From contig NZ_JALDYX010000006.1 in the NCBI RefSeq assembly GCF_024267675.1, positions 1-64,000 on the forward strand: DNA of 64,000 nucleotides, given 5' to 3'. This document shows positions 55,374 through 63,219 of the stretch, in pieces. The position numbers and the translations under genes are program-made. The DNA is from Marinobacterium sedimentorum (GTDB lineage Bacteria; Pseudomonadota; Gammaproteobacteria; Pseudomonadales; Balneatricaceae). Position 1 is the first letter of the stretch. The number at the start of each line of letters is the position of its first letter. The notes under the pieces are model-generated. The model did no database searches and was not told the origin of the DNA. It saw only the letters and a list, made by a program, of their open reading frames with translations.

Positions 55374-56030
55374 GTGTATAAACTGCTGATTTTCGATTGG
55401 GATGGAACCGTCATCGATTCTGCCGCTCGAATCATTTCTAGCATGCAGCGTTCGGCACTGGACCTTGGGCTGGAGCCGCTGGATGCCGAGGCGATCCGCA
55501 ACATTATCGGCTTGGGGTTGCCAGAGGCGATACGGGCGCTGGTGCCTGGCATTGATGCCGCCGGTATCGAGGGCATGCGCGAGCGCTATGCTCACTACTA
55601 TGTCACCGGCGATGAAACGCCCACTCATCTGTTTGCCGGTGCCCGCAGCAGCCTGGAGAGCCTGCATCGCAAAGGCTATCGGCTGGCGGTGGCCACGGGC
55701 AAGAACCGCCGCGGGCTGGATCGGGTATTTGCTCAGACGGGGCTTGGCAGCCTGTTTGAGTTGTCGCGCTGCGCTGATGAAACCACCTCCAAGCCAGACC
55801 CCCACATGCTGCACGAGATACTGCAGCAAGCGAAGGTCGATGTGTCGCAGGCGCTGATGGTCGGCGATACCGAATATGATCTGGAAATGGGCCATAGGGC
55901 CGGTATGGCGACGGTGGCGGTGAGCTACGGAGCGCACCATATTGACCGGCTCAAGCCTTGGCGGCCGGTGCTGGAGATCGACAATTTTCTGGAGCTGGAA
56001 CGCTGGCTCGACGGACAACCACTATCCTGA
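55374..56030 (+). CDS. HAD-IA family hydrolase (phosphoglycolate phosphatase-like)
   Basis: A 218-aa enzyme starting at GTG 55374. HAD motif I is IFDWDGTVIDS with nucleophile Asp8 and acid/base Asp10. Motif II is AVATGKNRRGLD, the Lys of motif III lies in TTSKPDPHML, and motif IV is MVGDTEYDLEMGHRAG. The helical cap follows motif I. The substrate is not predictable; genes of this type precede sppA in pseudomonads, usually next to rluC, but here rluC lies 30 kb away. It is 12 nt upstream of sppA and likely in its operon. Confidence 0.88.
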   Translation: MYKLLIFDWDGTVIDSAARIISSMQRSALDLGLEPLDAEAIRNIIGLGLPEAIRALVPGIDAAGIEGMRERYAHYYVTGDETPTHLFAGARSSLESLHRKGYRLAVATGKNRRGLDRVFAQTGLGSLFELSRCADETTSKPDPHMLHEILQQAKVDVSQALMVGDTEYDLEMGHRAGMATVAVSYGAHHIDRLKPWRPVLEIDNFLELERWLDGQPLS

Positions 56031-56042
56031 CAGGAGCACTTT

Positions 56043-57050
56043 GTGGCCGATAATCCCTGGGACGAAAAAATGGATGACAAGTTGCAAGCGACAGTAGACA
56101 AGGCGCAGGACGGCAGCAAACGCGAATGGCGCCTGATCGAAAAGCTGCTGATGGGGCTGCACGCGGAGCAGCGCCGTAGCCGGCGCTGGGGTATTTTCTT
56201 CAAACTGCTGACCTTTGCCTATCTGTTCGGGATTCTTGCGATCTTCCTGGTCGGCAAGGACTTGGGGCACGAGGTGCTGACCAAGGAGCACACCGCCATT
56301 ATTGATGTGCGCGGCCCCATCGCCGATGGCGAAGAGGCCAGTGCCGACAATATAGTCGGGGCCCTGCGTGCGGCGTTCAAGGAGCCCAAGTCCCAAGCTG
56401 TGATCATGCGCATCAACAGCCCCGGCGGCAGCCCGGTACAGTCGGGCTATGTATTTGATGAAATCAAGCGCCTGCGTGGGCTCTATCCGCAGAAAAAACT
56501 CTATGCGGTTATCAGCGATATCGGTGCCTCGGGGGCTTACTACATGGCGGCGGCGGCGGATGAAATTTACGCCGACAAGGCGAGCCTGGTAGGCTCCATT
56601 GGCGTGACATCGGCGGGCTTTGGCTTTGTGGAGCTGATCGACAAGCTCGGCGTTGAGCGCCGTGCGCTGGTATCCGGTGAGCACAAGGCTTTCCTGGATC
56701 CGTTTAGCCCGCTGAAAGACAGCGAGCGGCGTTTCTGGGAGGAGGTGCTGGGCACCACCCATCAGCAGTTTATTGATCAGGTGCGTGCGGGGCGTGGTGA
56801 TCGGCTCAAGGAGGATGACCGTCTGTTCAGTGGTCTGATCTGGACCGGAGAGCAGGCGCTGAAGCTGGGGCTCATCGACGGGCTTGGCAGCAGCAGCATG
56901 GTCGCGCGGGATATTGTCGGGCAGGAAGAGCTGGTTGAGTACGGCTCCAAGCTTTCAGCGCTGGACAAGCTGATCGATCGACTCGGCGTGAGCTTTTCCA
57001 GGTCCCTGGCCACAGAACTCGGCCTGGGCAGCATGGGCACACTGCGTTAA
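56043..57050 (+). CDS. sppA: Signal peptide peptidase SppA (36-kDa type, S49)
   Basis: A 335-aa inner-membrane serine protease starting at GTG 56043 with AGGAG upstream. A cytoplasmic charged N-terminus precedes one transmembrane helix (residues about 53-70, FFKLLTFAYLFGILAIFLVG). The S49 domain has INSPGGSPVQSGYVFDEI, the nucleophile Ser in SDIGASGAYYMAAAADEIYA, and the Lys in the following KASLVGSIGV. This is the half-length form found in pseudomonads rather than the 67-kDa E. coli protein. It degrades cleaved signal peptides. A strong terminator follows. Confidence 0.92.
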   Translation: MADNPWDEKMDDKLQATVDKAQDGSKREWRLIEKLLMGLHAEQRRSRRWGIFFKLLTFAYLFGILAIFLVGKDLGHEVLTKEHTAIIDVRGPIADGEEASADNIVGALRAAFKEPKSQAVIMRINSPGGSPVQSGYVFDEIKRLRGLYPQKKLYAVISDIGASGAYYMAAAADEIYADKASLVGSIGVTSAGFGFVELIDKLGVERRALVSGEHKAFLDPFSPLKDSERRFWEEVLGTTHQQFIDQVRAGRGDRLKEDDRLFSGLIWTGEQALKLGLIDGLGSSSMVARDIVGQEELVEYGSKLSALDKLIDRLGVSFSRSLATELGLGSMGTLR

Positions 57051-57105
57051 GCAGCCTTGGGTGTCTGTGTGAGGCCTGCGGCATAGCGCGACCTTAGGGA
57101 AGATT

Positions 57106-57130
57106 AAGGGAGACTTCGGTCTCCCTTTTT
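57106..57130. terminator. Intrinsic terminator with UUCG tetraloop after sppA
   Basis: AAGGGAGAC-TTCG-GTCTCCCTT, a perfect 9-bp stem with a stable tetraloop and TTTTT, lies between sppA and the convergent maf gene; it can act on both strands. Confidence 0.9.
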
Positions 57131-57144
57131 GCTGGCTGAGTTTT

Positions 57145-57723
57145 TTACAAAACCTGAACGCCGGCATTTTCGAGCATCCGTACCAGACGGATCAGCGGCA
57201 AGCCGATCAGGCTGTTGGGGTCGTCGCCCTCCAGGCGTTCAAAGAGCGCGATGCCAAGTCCTTCGGCCTTGAAGCTTCCGGCGCACTCATAGGGCTCCTC
57301 TTTATCCAGATAACGGTCGATCTGTTGCTCGCTGAGAGTGCGAAAATGCACGCGAAAGTCGATCGCATCGATCTGGCTGTGCTGGCTGTTGCTGTTCAGC
57401 AGGCACAAGCCTGTGACAAAGCGCAGGCTGCGGCCTGATGCGCGCAGCAGCTGGGCGCGGGCCTTGTCGCGGCCCAGCGGCTTGCTGATAATCTCGCCAT
57501 CGAGCACCGCGACCTGGTCGGAACCAATAATGAGGGCGTTGGGTGTCGTTCTGGCGATGGCGCGGGCTTTCTCCAGTGCAAGGCGCCGCACCAGGTCTTC
57601 GGCGTGCTCGTCCGGGTGTGCGCTTTCATCGATATCGGGGCTGATGCATTCGTAGGGCAGCTGTAATTTGTCGAGCAGGGCACGCCGGTAGACGGAACTC
57701 GAGGCCAGGATCAGTTTATTCAT
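57145..57723 (-). CDS. yceF: Maf family nucleoside triphosphate pyrophosphatase (YceF type)
   Basis: A 192-aa Maf protein: KLILASSSVYRRALLDKLQLPYECISPDIDE at the N-terminus, then IIGSDQVAVLDGEIISKPLGRDKA and YECAGSFKAEGLGIALFERLEGDDPNSLIGLPL. The GSDQV and ECAGSF blocks are the active-site loops. The YceF subgroup hydrolyses m7GTP and related modified nucleotides, probably cleaning the nucleotide pool. It is divergent from yceD with a 126-nt gap containing the yceD promoter, the same neighbourhood as in E. coli and Pseudomonas. Confidence 0.92.
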   Translation of the reverse strand: MNKLILASSSVYRRALLDKLQLPYECISPDIDESAHPDEHAEDLVRRLALEKARAIARTTPNALIIGSDQVAVLDGEIISKPLGRDKARAQLLRASGRSLRFVTGLCLLNSNSQHSQIDAIDFRVHFRTLSEQQIDRYLDKEEPYECAGSFKAEGLGIALFERLEGDDPNSLIGLPLIRLVRMLENAGVQVL

Positions 57724-57811
57724 CAGTGAATGCCATTTCAGCGTTACAGGGGGTTCTATACGTCGTAGAATACCAACCCGAATTAATCATGTGGAAGACC
57801 CCTGTTTTTCT

Positions 57812-57840
57812 TTGACAGTCAGGGTTTTGCACCCTAGAAT
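57812..57840 (+). promoter_or_regulatory. Near-consensus sigma70 promoter of yceD-rpmF
   Basis: TTGACA (57812-57817), a 17-bp spacer and TAGAAT (57835-57840). The expected transcript start (57846-57848) is only 2-4 nt before the yceD ATG at 57850, predicting a leaderless mRNA. Confidence 0.8.
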
Positions 57841-57849
57841 TGCGCGCTT

Positions 57850-58374
57850 ATGTCGTACGGACCATTACCGAAAAGAGTTGACCCGCGAAAGCTTGCCGAA
57901 CGGGAAGTACGTATTCAGGGTCTTGCCAGTCTGAATGGAATGCCACGCTTGTCGTCTTACCTCGTCGAGGAAGAAGGCGAGATCACCGTGGATCTTCTGT
58001 TTTCACTTGATCCGCAGCGAATTCGTACAGTTTCGGGCAGTGCGCAAGGCAGGGTCTACATGACGTGTCAGCGTTGTCTGGAGCCCGTCGAGGTTGTCGT
58101 TGAGGCCAGCTTTAATCTGGCAGTCGCGCCCAGCGAGGAAGTGGCTAAAACATTGCCACGTCATTATGATCCGCTGATCGTTGAGGATGAAGATGTCGAG
58201 CTCTGGTCTGTCGTGGAGGAAGAGTTGATCCTAAACCTCCCGGTGGTGCCTTATCATGACGACTGTAGTATTCAGACCTCTTTCGGGGAAATCGCCCCGG
58301 AAGATGCGAAGTCAAAAAAACCTAACCCGTTCAGTGTATTGGCCAAGCTGAAGGCCAACACTGACAAGAGTTGA
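57850..58374 (+). CDS. yceD: YceD family protein (DUF177), 23S rRNA accumulation protein
   Basis: A 174-aa protein; family members affect 23S rRNA levels, and the gene is linked to rpmF in most bacteria. The N-terminus PLPKRVDPRKLAERE agrees with the pseudomonad start, so ATG 57850 is secure. A CQRCLE motif near residue 74, NLPVVPYHDDC and the C-terminal NPFSVLAKLK are the family hallmarks. No Shine-Dalgarno sequence is present, and the promoter's -10 box ends 9 nt upstream. It is 18 nt before rpmF. Confidence 0.93.
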   Translation: MSYGPLPKRVDPRKLAEREVRIQGLASLNGMPRLSSYLVEEEGEITVDLLFSLDPQRIRTVSGSAQGRVYMTCQRCLEPVEVVVEASFNLAVAPSEEVAKTLPRHYDPLIVEDEDVELWSVVEEELILNLPVVPYHDDCSIQTSFGEIAPEDAKSKKPNPFSVLAKLKANTDKS

Positions 58375-58392
58375 ACTAGGAGTTATCTCACC

Positions 58393-58575
58393 ATGGCAGT
58401 ACAGAAGAACAAAAAGTCCCGGTCTAAGCGTGACATGCGTCGTTCCCATGACGCTCTGGGCACCCCGAGTCTTTCTGTTGAAGCCACCACTGGCGAAACT
58501 CATATGCGTCACCACGTGAGCGCCGATGGTTTTTACCGTGGTCGTCAGGTTGTCAACAAGCAGGACGAAATCTAA
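58393..58575 (+). CDS. rpmF: 50S ribosomal protein L32
   Basis: L32 (60 aa) is a small basic protein of the large ribosomal subunit. The sequence starts [22 protein letters not shown], the standard gammaproteobacterial form, and contains no zinc cysteines (the C-minus type). AGGAGT precedes ATG 58393. It is co-transcribed with yceD upstream and plsX downstream; plsX starts 2 nt after the stop, so coupling of ribosome and lipid synthesis genes is kept as in E. coli. Confidence 0.97.
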   Translation: MAVQKNKKSRSKRDMRRSHDALGTPSLSVEATTGETHMRHHVSADGFYRGRQVVNKQDEI

Positions 58576-58577
58576 GC

Positions 58578-59594
58578 TTGTCCGGCTTTTGTACCATTGC
58601 GATTGATGCGATGGGCGGGGACTTCGGTCCCCGCGTTACGGTTCCCGCCACCGTTGAGGCGCTTGAGCGATACCCCGGTCTGACCATCAAGCTGGTCGGC
58701 CAAACCGATACCTTTACCCCCTATCTGCATAATATTCCCGCATCCGTGCGCGAGCGGCTGCAGCCTGTTCAGGCTGACGGCGTTATTGCCATGGATGAAA
58801 AACCGTCCCATGCGCTGCGCAAAGGTCAGGATAGCTCCCTCAGTGTTGCGCTGCAGCTGGTTGCCGATGGTCAGGCAAATGCCTGCGTCAGTGCCGGCAA
58901 TACCGGTGCGCTGATGGTGATTGGGCGGCGTGTGCTGCGCATGCTGGAGGGGATTGATCGGCCGGCCATAGTGACCGCGGTGCCAACACTTGAGGGTCAC
59001 TGCTACATGCTTGACCTGGGCGCCAATGTGGATTGCTGTGCCGAGCATCTGCTGCAGTTTGCCATCATGGGCTCTGCCATGACCCAGGCGGTGGACGCTG
59101 TTGCCGCGCCCCGTGTCGGATTGCTGAATATTGGTCAGGAAGCCATCAAGGGTAACGAGCAGGTCAAGCTGGCATCCGCCCTCATCAAGGCGCATGGGCG
59201 TCTCAACTATATCGGCTATGTCGAGGGCGATGATATCTTCGCCGGCAAGGCTGATGTGGTGGTGTGTGACGGTTTTGTCGGTAATATTGCGCTCAAAAGC
59301 AGTGAGGGTGTGTCGCGTCTGGTGGCGAGCAGGCTGCGCGCGGCTTTTGGGCGCAGCCTGTATCGACGCATCTTGGCCTGGCTGGCGCGACCGGTACTGC
59401 GCGAGCTTGGGCGGCAGCTTGATCCGTCGCGGCGCAACGGTGCCAGTCTGCTCGGGCTTCAGGGGATAGTGGTCAAGAGTCATGGTGGGGCAGATCGTGC
59501 CTGTTTTGGCTTTGCCATTGATGAGGCGGTTGCCGAGATAAAGATGGATGTGCCGAGGCGAATCAGTGAGCAGCTTGCTGCATCCCTGGCCTGA
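58578..59594 (+). CDS. plsX: Phosphate acyltransferase PlsX
   Basis: PlsX (338 aa) converts acyl-ACP to acyl-phosphate, the first step of phospholipid synthesis with PlsY. It starts at TTG 58578, 2 nt after the rpmF stop; MSGFCTIAIDAMGGDFGPRVTVPA is the typical start and a ribosome-binding site is weak, so translation probably depends on rpmF. Family blocks are CVSAGNTGALM, MLDLGANVDC, VGLLNIGQEAIKGNEQVK and DVVVCDGFVGNIALKSSEG. It is a soluble or peripheral membrane protein at the head of the fab cluster. Confidence 0.95.
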   Translation: MSGFCTIAIDAMGGDFGPRVTVPATVEALERYPGLTIKLVGQTDTFTPYLHNIPASVRERLQPVQADGVIAMDEKPSHALRKGQDSSLSVALQLVADGQANACVSAGNTGALMVIGRRVLRMLEGIDRPAIVTAVPTLEGHCYMLDLGANVDCCAEHLLQFAIMGSAMTQAVDAVAAPRVGLLNIGQEAIKGNEQVKLASALIKAHGRLNYIGYVEGDDIFAGKADVVVCDGFVGNIALKSSEGVSRLVASRLRAAFGRSLYRRILAWLARPVLRELGRQLDPSRRNGASLLGLQGIVVKSHGGADRACFGFAIDEAVAEIKMDVPRRISEQLAASLA

Positions 59595-59738
59595 GTGCCT
59601 ATACTTTGTCCCGATGTGCCGGTTTAAGGCCGTCTGGCGGGCGGTTCGGTCTGCCAAGTATCGCGTATTCATGTAAACTACCGCTCCATTATGCCCTTCG
59701 GGCGGTCATCGCAATTAGATTGCAAAGACGAGGAATCC

Positions 59739-60671
59739 ATGTCGCAAGCGCTTGCTTTTGTTTTCCCCGGACAGGGTTCCCAGCATCTTGGTATGCTGGC
59801 TGAACTCGCCGAACAGTATTCCGTTATTCAGGAGACCTTTGCCGAGGCGTCCGAGGCGCTTGGGTATGACCTCTGGGCGCTGGTGCAGCAGGGTCCTGAA
59901 GACGAATTGAACAATACCGAGGTTACCCAGCCTGCGTTGCTGAGTGCTGCTGTGGCGCTGTGGCGCCTGTGGCAGCAGCGTGGCGGTGCTACGCCTGCGC
60001 TGATGGCCGGTCACAGTCTGGGCGAGTACAGTGCCCTGGTCTGTGCCGGTGTGCTTGGCTTCGCCGATGGCGTGCGCCTGGTGCAGTTGCGTGGTCGCCT
60101 GATGCAGCAGGCAGTGCCTGCTGGCACAGGTGCCATGGCGGCGATTCTCGGGCTGGATGATGCCGGTATAGCCGCTGCCTGTGAGGGCGCAGCCCAGGGG
60201 CAGGTGGTCTCGCCGGTCAATTTCAACTGTCCGGGCCAGGTGGTGATCGCCGGTGAAAAGGCTGCCGTTGAGCGCGCCATGGAAGCTTGCAAGGCTGCTG
60301 GCGCCAAGCGGGCGATTCCGCTGCCGGTGAGTGTGCCGTCACACTGTGCGCTGATGCGCCCGGCGGCTGAGGGCATGGCACCAGTACTGGCTGATATTGC
60401 CCTGCATGCGCCGCAAATTCCGGTGTTGCAGAACGTGGATGCGGCTGTACCGGCTACGCTTGAACAGATCAGGGAGAACTTGCTGGCGCAGCTTTACAGT
60501 CCGGTGCTCTGGACGCGTACTGTGCAGGCCATGGTAGAGGCTGGTGCTGAAACCATGGTTGAATGTGGCCCTGGCAAGGTGTTGTCCGGCCTTAACAAGA
60601 AGGTGCACAAGGCACTCAATGTGGTTGCGATCAACGAGCCCGCAGGCCTTGCCAAGGCGCTGGGCGAATAA
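59739..60671 (+). CDS. fabD: Malonyl-CoA:ACP transacylase
   Basis: FabD (310 aa) loads malonyl groups onto acyl carrier protein. ATG 59739 follows AGGAA and gives the standard start MSQALAFVFPGQGSQHLGMLAELAE. The GHSLGEYSALV motif holds nucleophile Ser93, and later blocks include the malonate-binding Arg in QLRGRLMQQA and the catalytic His in VPSHCALMRPAA. It is 20 nt upstream of fabG in the plsX-fabD-fabG-acpP-fabF order. Length is normal. Confidence 0.96.
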   Translation: MSQALAFVFPGQGSQHLGMLAELAEQYSVIQETFAEASEALGYDLWALVQQGPEDELNNTEVTQPALLSAAVALWRLWQQRGGATPALMAGHSLGEYSALVCAGVLGFADGVRLVQLRGRLMQQAVPAGTGAMAAILGLDDAGIAAACEGAAQGQVVSPVNFNCPGQVVIAGEKAAVERAMEACKAAGAKRAIPLPVSVPSHCALMRPAAEGMAPVLADIALHAPQIPVLQNVDAAVPATLEQIRENLLAQLYSPVLWTRTVQAMVEAGAETMVECGPGKVLSGLNKKVHKALNVVAINEPAGLAKALGE

Positions 60672-60691
60672 ATATCGATAAGGGACAGCAG

Positions 60692-61435
60692 ATGAGTATC
60701 GAAGGTAAAGTGGCACTGGTGACCGGTGCTACCCGTGGTATCGGCAAGGCAATTGCACACGAGTTGGGTGGTCAGGGCGCCATCGTGGTGGGTACGGCAA
60801 CCAGTGAGTCGGGTGCCCAGACCATCGGTGCCTACCTCGGTGAAGCGGGTTTCAAAGGCGCGGGCATGGTGCTGGATGTCTCCAGTGCAGAGTCCGTTGA
60901 ACAGGTGATCAAACGCATTCAGGAAGAATTCGGTGCGGTGGAAATCCTCGTCAATAATGCTGGTATCACCCGCGATAATATACTGATGCGCATGAAAGAA
61001 GATGAGTGGGATTCGGTTTTGAATACCAATCTCACCTCGGTTTATCGTGTTGTCAAGGCGTGCCTGCGTGGCATGACCAAGGCACGCTGGGGGCGTATCA
61101 TCAGTGTCAGTTCGGTGGTGGCGTCCATGGGTAACGCTGGGCAGGCGAACTATGCTGCTGCCAAGTCCGGCATGGAAGGCTTTACCCGAGCGCTGGCGCG
61201 TGAGGTGGGTTCGCGCAACGTTACGGTTAACTGCGTCGCGCCGGGCTTCATCGATACCGATATGACCAGTGGTCTGGCGGATGAGCACAAGGCCCATCTG
61301 CAGGCACAAATTCCAATGAATCGTCTCGGTCAGCCCGAGGAGATCGCTGCCGTGGTAGGCTTTCTCGCCGGCCAGGGGGGCGCCTATGTCACAGGCGAGA
61401 CAATCCAGGTCAATGGCGGGATGTACATGGCCTGA
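60692..61435 (+). CDS. fabG: 3-oxoacyl-ACP reductase FabG
   Basis: FabG (247 aa) reduces beta-ketoacyl-ACP with NADPH during each elongation cycle. It is a short-chain dehydrogenase: the TGATRGIGKAIA nucleotide loop, VNNAGITRDN, catalytic Ser in ISVSSVVASMGN, and YAAAKSGMEGF with the Tyr and Lys of the triad. The C-terminus GGAYVTGETIQVNGGMYMA is diagnostic. AAGGGACAGCAG precedes ATG 60692. acpP follows after 167 nt with its own leader, which allows separate high expression. Confidence 0.97.
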   Translation: MSIEGKVALVTGATRGIGKAIAHELGGQGAIVVGTATSESGAQTIGAYLGEAGFKGAGMVLDVSSAESVEQVIKRIQEEFGAVEILVNNAGITRDNILMRMKEDEWDSVLNTNLTSVYRVVKACLRGMTKARWGRIISVSSVVASMGNAGQANYAAAKSGMEGFTRALAREVGSRNVTVNCVAPGFIDTDMTSGLADEHKAHLQAQIPMNRLGQPEEIAAVVGFLAGQGGAYVTGETIQVNGGMYMA

Positions 61436-61602
61436 TTTAGGCTTCTGTCACAAAGAATTGTTTTTTTCGGCAATTTGTTGATAATTGGCCGTCAGTTTAC
61501 GGTGATAATAAACGCTGTCACGCTTGCTAGGGCATGACGGTATCTATAAAATCCCGATTCGCATCTCAGGGTGCACGGGTTGAAAAGAATATAGGAAGAG
61601 TT

Positions 61603-61836
61603 ATGAGCAACATTGAAGAGCGCGTAAAGAAAATCATCGCAGAACAGCTGGGCGTTAAAGGCGACGAAGTGACCAACGAAGCCTCTTTCGTTGAAGATCT
61701 TGGCGCTGACTCTCTGGACACTGTAGAGCTGGTTATGGCTCTGGAAGAAGAGTTCGAAACTGAGATTCCTGACGAAGAAGCTGAAAAAATCACCACCGTA
61801 CAGCTGGCAATCGATTACATCAACACGCACCAGTAA
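61603..61836 (+). CDS. acpP: Acyl carrier protein
   Basis: ACP (77 aa) carries growing acyl chains on a phosphopantetheine arm attached to Ser37 of the DSL motif ([21 protein letters not shown]). It is strongly acidic with few hydrophobic residues, as expected. I start it at ATG 61603 ([10 protein letters not shown]) with GGAAGAG upstream; the longer frame from 61534 is not supported. A 167-nt AT-rich leader separates it from fabG, and a hairpin terminator separates it from fabF, consistent with a highly expressed separate mRNA. Confidence 0.98.
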   Translation: MSNIEERVKKIIAEQLGVKGDEVTNEASFVEDLGADSLDTVELVMALEEEFETEIPDEEAEKITTVQLAIDYINTHQ

Positions 61837-61858
61837 TCGACAGGTTCAAGAATAAGTG

Positions 61859-61900
61859 AAAAGCCGCACCTATCGCAGTATAGTGCGGCTTTTCTTTTTT
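61859..61900 (+). terminator. Intrinsic terminator between acpP and fabF
   Basis: AAAAGCCGCAC pairs with GTGCGGCTTTT around a 13-nt loop and runs into CTTTTTT. It is probably partial, favouring acpP over fabF. Confidence 0.85.
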
Positions 61901-61926
61901 ACGGCCAGAGTAACTGGAGGATCGCA

Positions 61927-63165
61927 ATGTCTCGCAGGAGAGTGGTGGTTACCGGCATCGGAATGCTGACCCCGGTGGGGAATACGGTTAAAGAAACCTG
62001 GGACAACATCCTTGCTGGCAAAAGTGGTGCAGCTCCGATTGACCACTTCGACGCATCTGCGTTTGCGACACGCTTCTCTGCCCCGGTCAAGGGGTTCGAT
62101 GTTAGCGAGTACATGAGTGTTAAAGACGCCCGCAAAATGGACCTGTTCATCCAGTACGGCATGGCAGCCGCGATTCAGGCGATCAATGACTCTGGTCTGG
62201 AAGTGAACGACGAAAATTCGCACCGCATCGGTTGTGCGGTGGGCTCGGGCATCGGCGGCCTGTCGATGATCGAGAGAAACCACGATATTTTGAACGAAGG
62301 CGGCCCACGCCGTATTTCTCCGTTTTTCGTGCCAGGCAGCATTATCAACATGATTGCCGGCAATCTGGCGATCAGGTACGGCCTGCGCGGCCCGAACATT
62401 GCCATTACCACGGCCTGTACCACAGGCACACACAACATTGGTCATGCCATGCGCATGATTCAGTATGGTGATGCCGATGTGATGGTGGCCGGCGGTGCCG
62501 AAATGGCCAATACCCCCCTGGGTATCGGTGGTTTTGCCGCCGCCCGTGCGCTTTCGACCCGTAATGATGATCCGACAGCGGCAAGCCGCCCCTGGGATCG
62601 CGATCGTGACGGCTTCGTGCTGGGCGACGGCGCCGGTATTGTGGTACTGGAAGAGTACCAATGCGCCAAGGCGCGCGGTGCGCGGATCTATGCGGAAATC
62701 GTGGGCTTTGGCATGAGTGATGATGCCTACCACATGACCGCGCCGCCCGAGTCCGGCGAAGGCGCTGCCCGGGCGATGGAAAATACGCTGCGTGACGCCG
62801 GCATGAACCCGGATGAGCTGCACTACATCAATGCCCACGGCACCTCGACGCCGGCGGGGGATATGGCAGAGTCCAATGCCGCCAAGCGTGTGCTCGGCAG
62901 TGCCGCCTCGGGGGTGCGAATGAGTTCCACCAAATCAATGGTTGGACATTTGCTGGGCGCAGCCGGTGCGGTGGAGGCAATTTTCTGCCTGTTGGCCATT
63001 CGTGACCAGGTGGCACCGCCCACCATCAACCTGGACAACCCGTCCGACGGTTGCGATCTCAATTATGTGCCCAAGGTGGCCCAGGAATGCCGGATAGACA
63101 CAGCGCTGTCCAATTCCTTCGGCTTTGGCGGCACCAACGGCACTCTTGCGTTTCGCAAGATTTGA
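61927..63165 (+). CDS. fabF: 3-oxoacyl-ACP synthase II
   Basis: FabF (412 aa) condenses malonyl-ACP with acyl-ACP and is the main chain-elongation enzyme. ATG 61927 follows TGGAGGATC. The Cys-His-His triad is present: [16 protein letters not shown] with the nucleophile Cys, [12 protein letters not shown], and [17 protein letters not shown]. The C-terminus [17 protein letters not shown] is typical. Length matches E. coli FabF. It follows acpP after a terminator-like hairpin, and pabC follows 54 nt downstream. Confidence 0.97.
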   Translation: MSRRRVVVTGIGMLTPVGNTVKETWDNILAGKSGAAPIDHFDASAFATRFSAPVKGFDVSEYMSVKDARKMDLFIQYGMAAAIQAINDSGLEVNDENSHRIGCAVGSGIGGLSMIERNHDILNEGGPRRISPFFVPGSIINMIAGNLAIRYGLRGPNIAITTACTTGTHNIGHAMRMIQYGDADVMVAGGAEMANTPLGIGGFAAARALSTRNDDPTAASRPWDRDRDGFVLGDGAGIVVLEEYQCAKARGARIYAEIVGFGMSDDAYHMTAPPESGEGAARAMENTLRDAGMNPDELHYINAHGTSTPAGDMAESNAAKRVLGSAASGVRMSSTKSMVGHLLGAAGAVEAIFCLLAIRDQVAPPTINLDNPSDGCDLNYVPKVAQECRIDTALSNSFGFGGTNGTLAFRKI

Positions 63166-63219
63166 TCCGCCGTCGTGCGTTCCTGTCCTGCGGGGCAGGG
63201 GCGCAGTCTGTGCCCGTCT

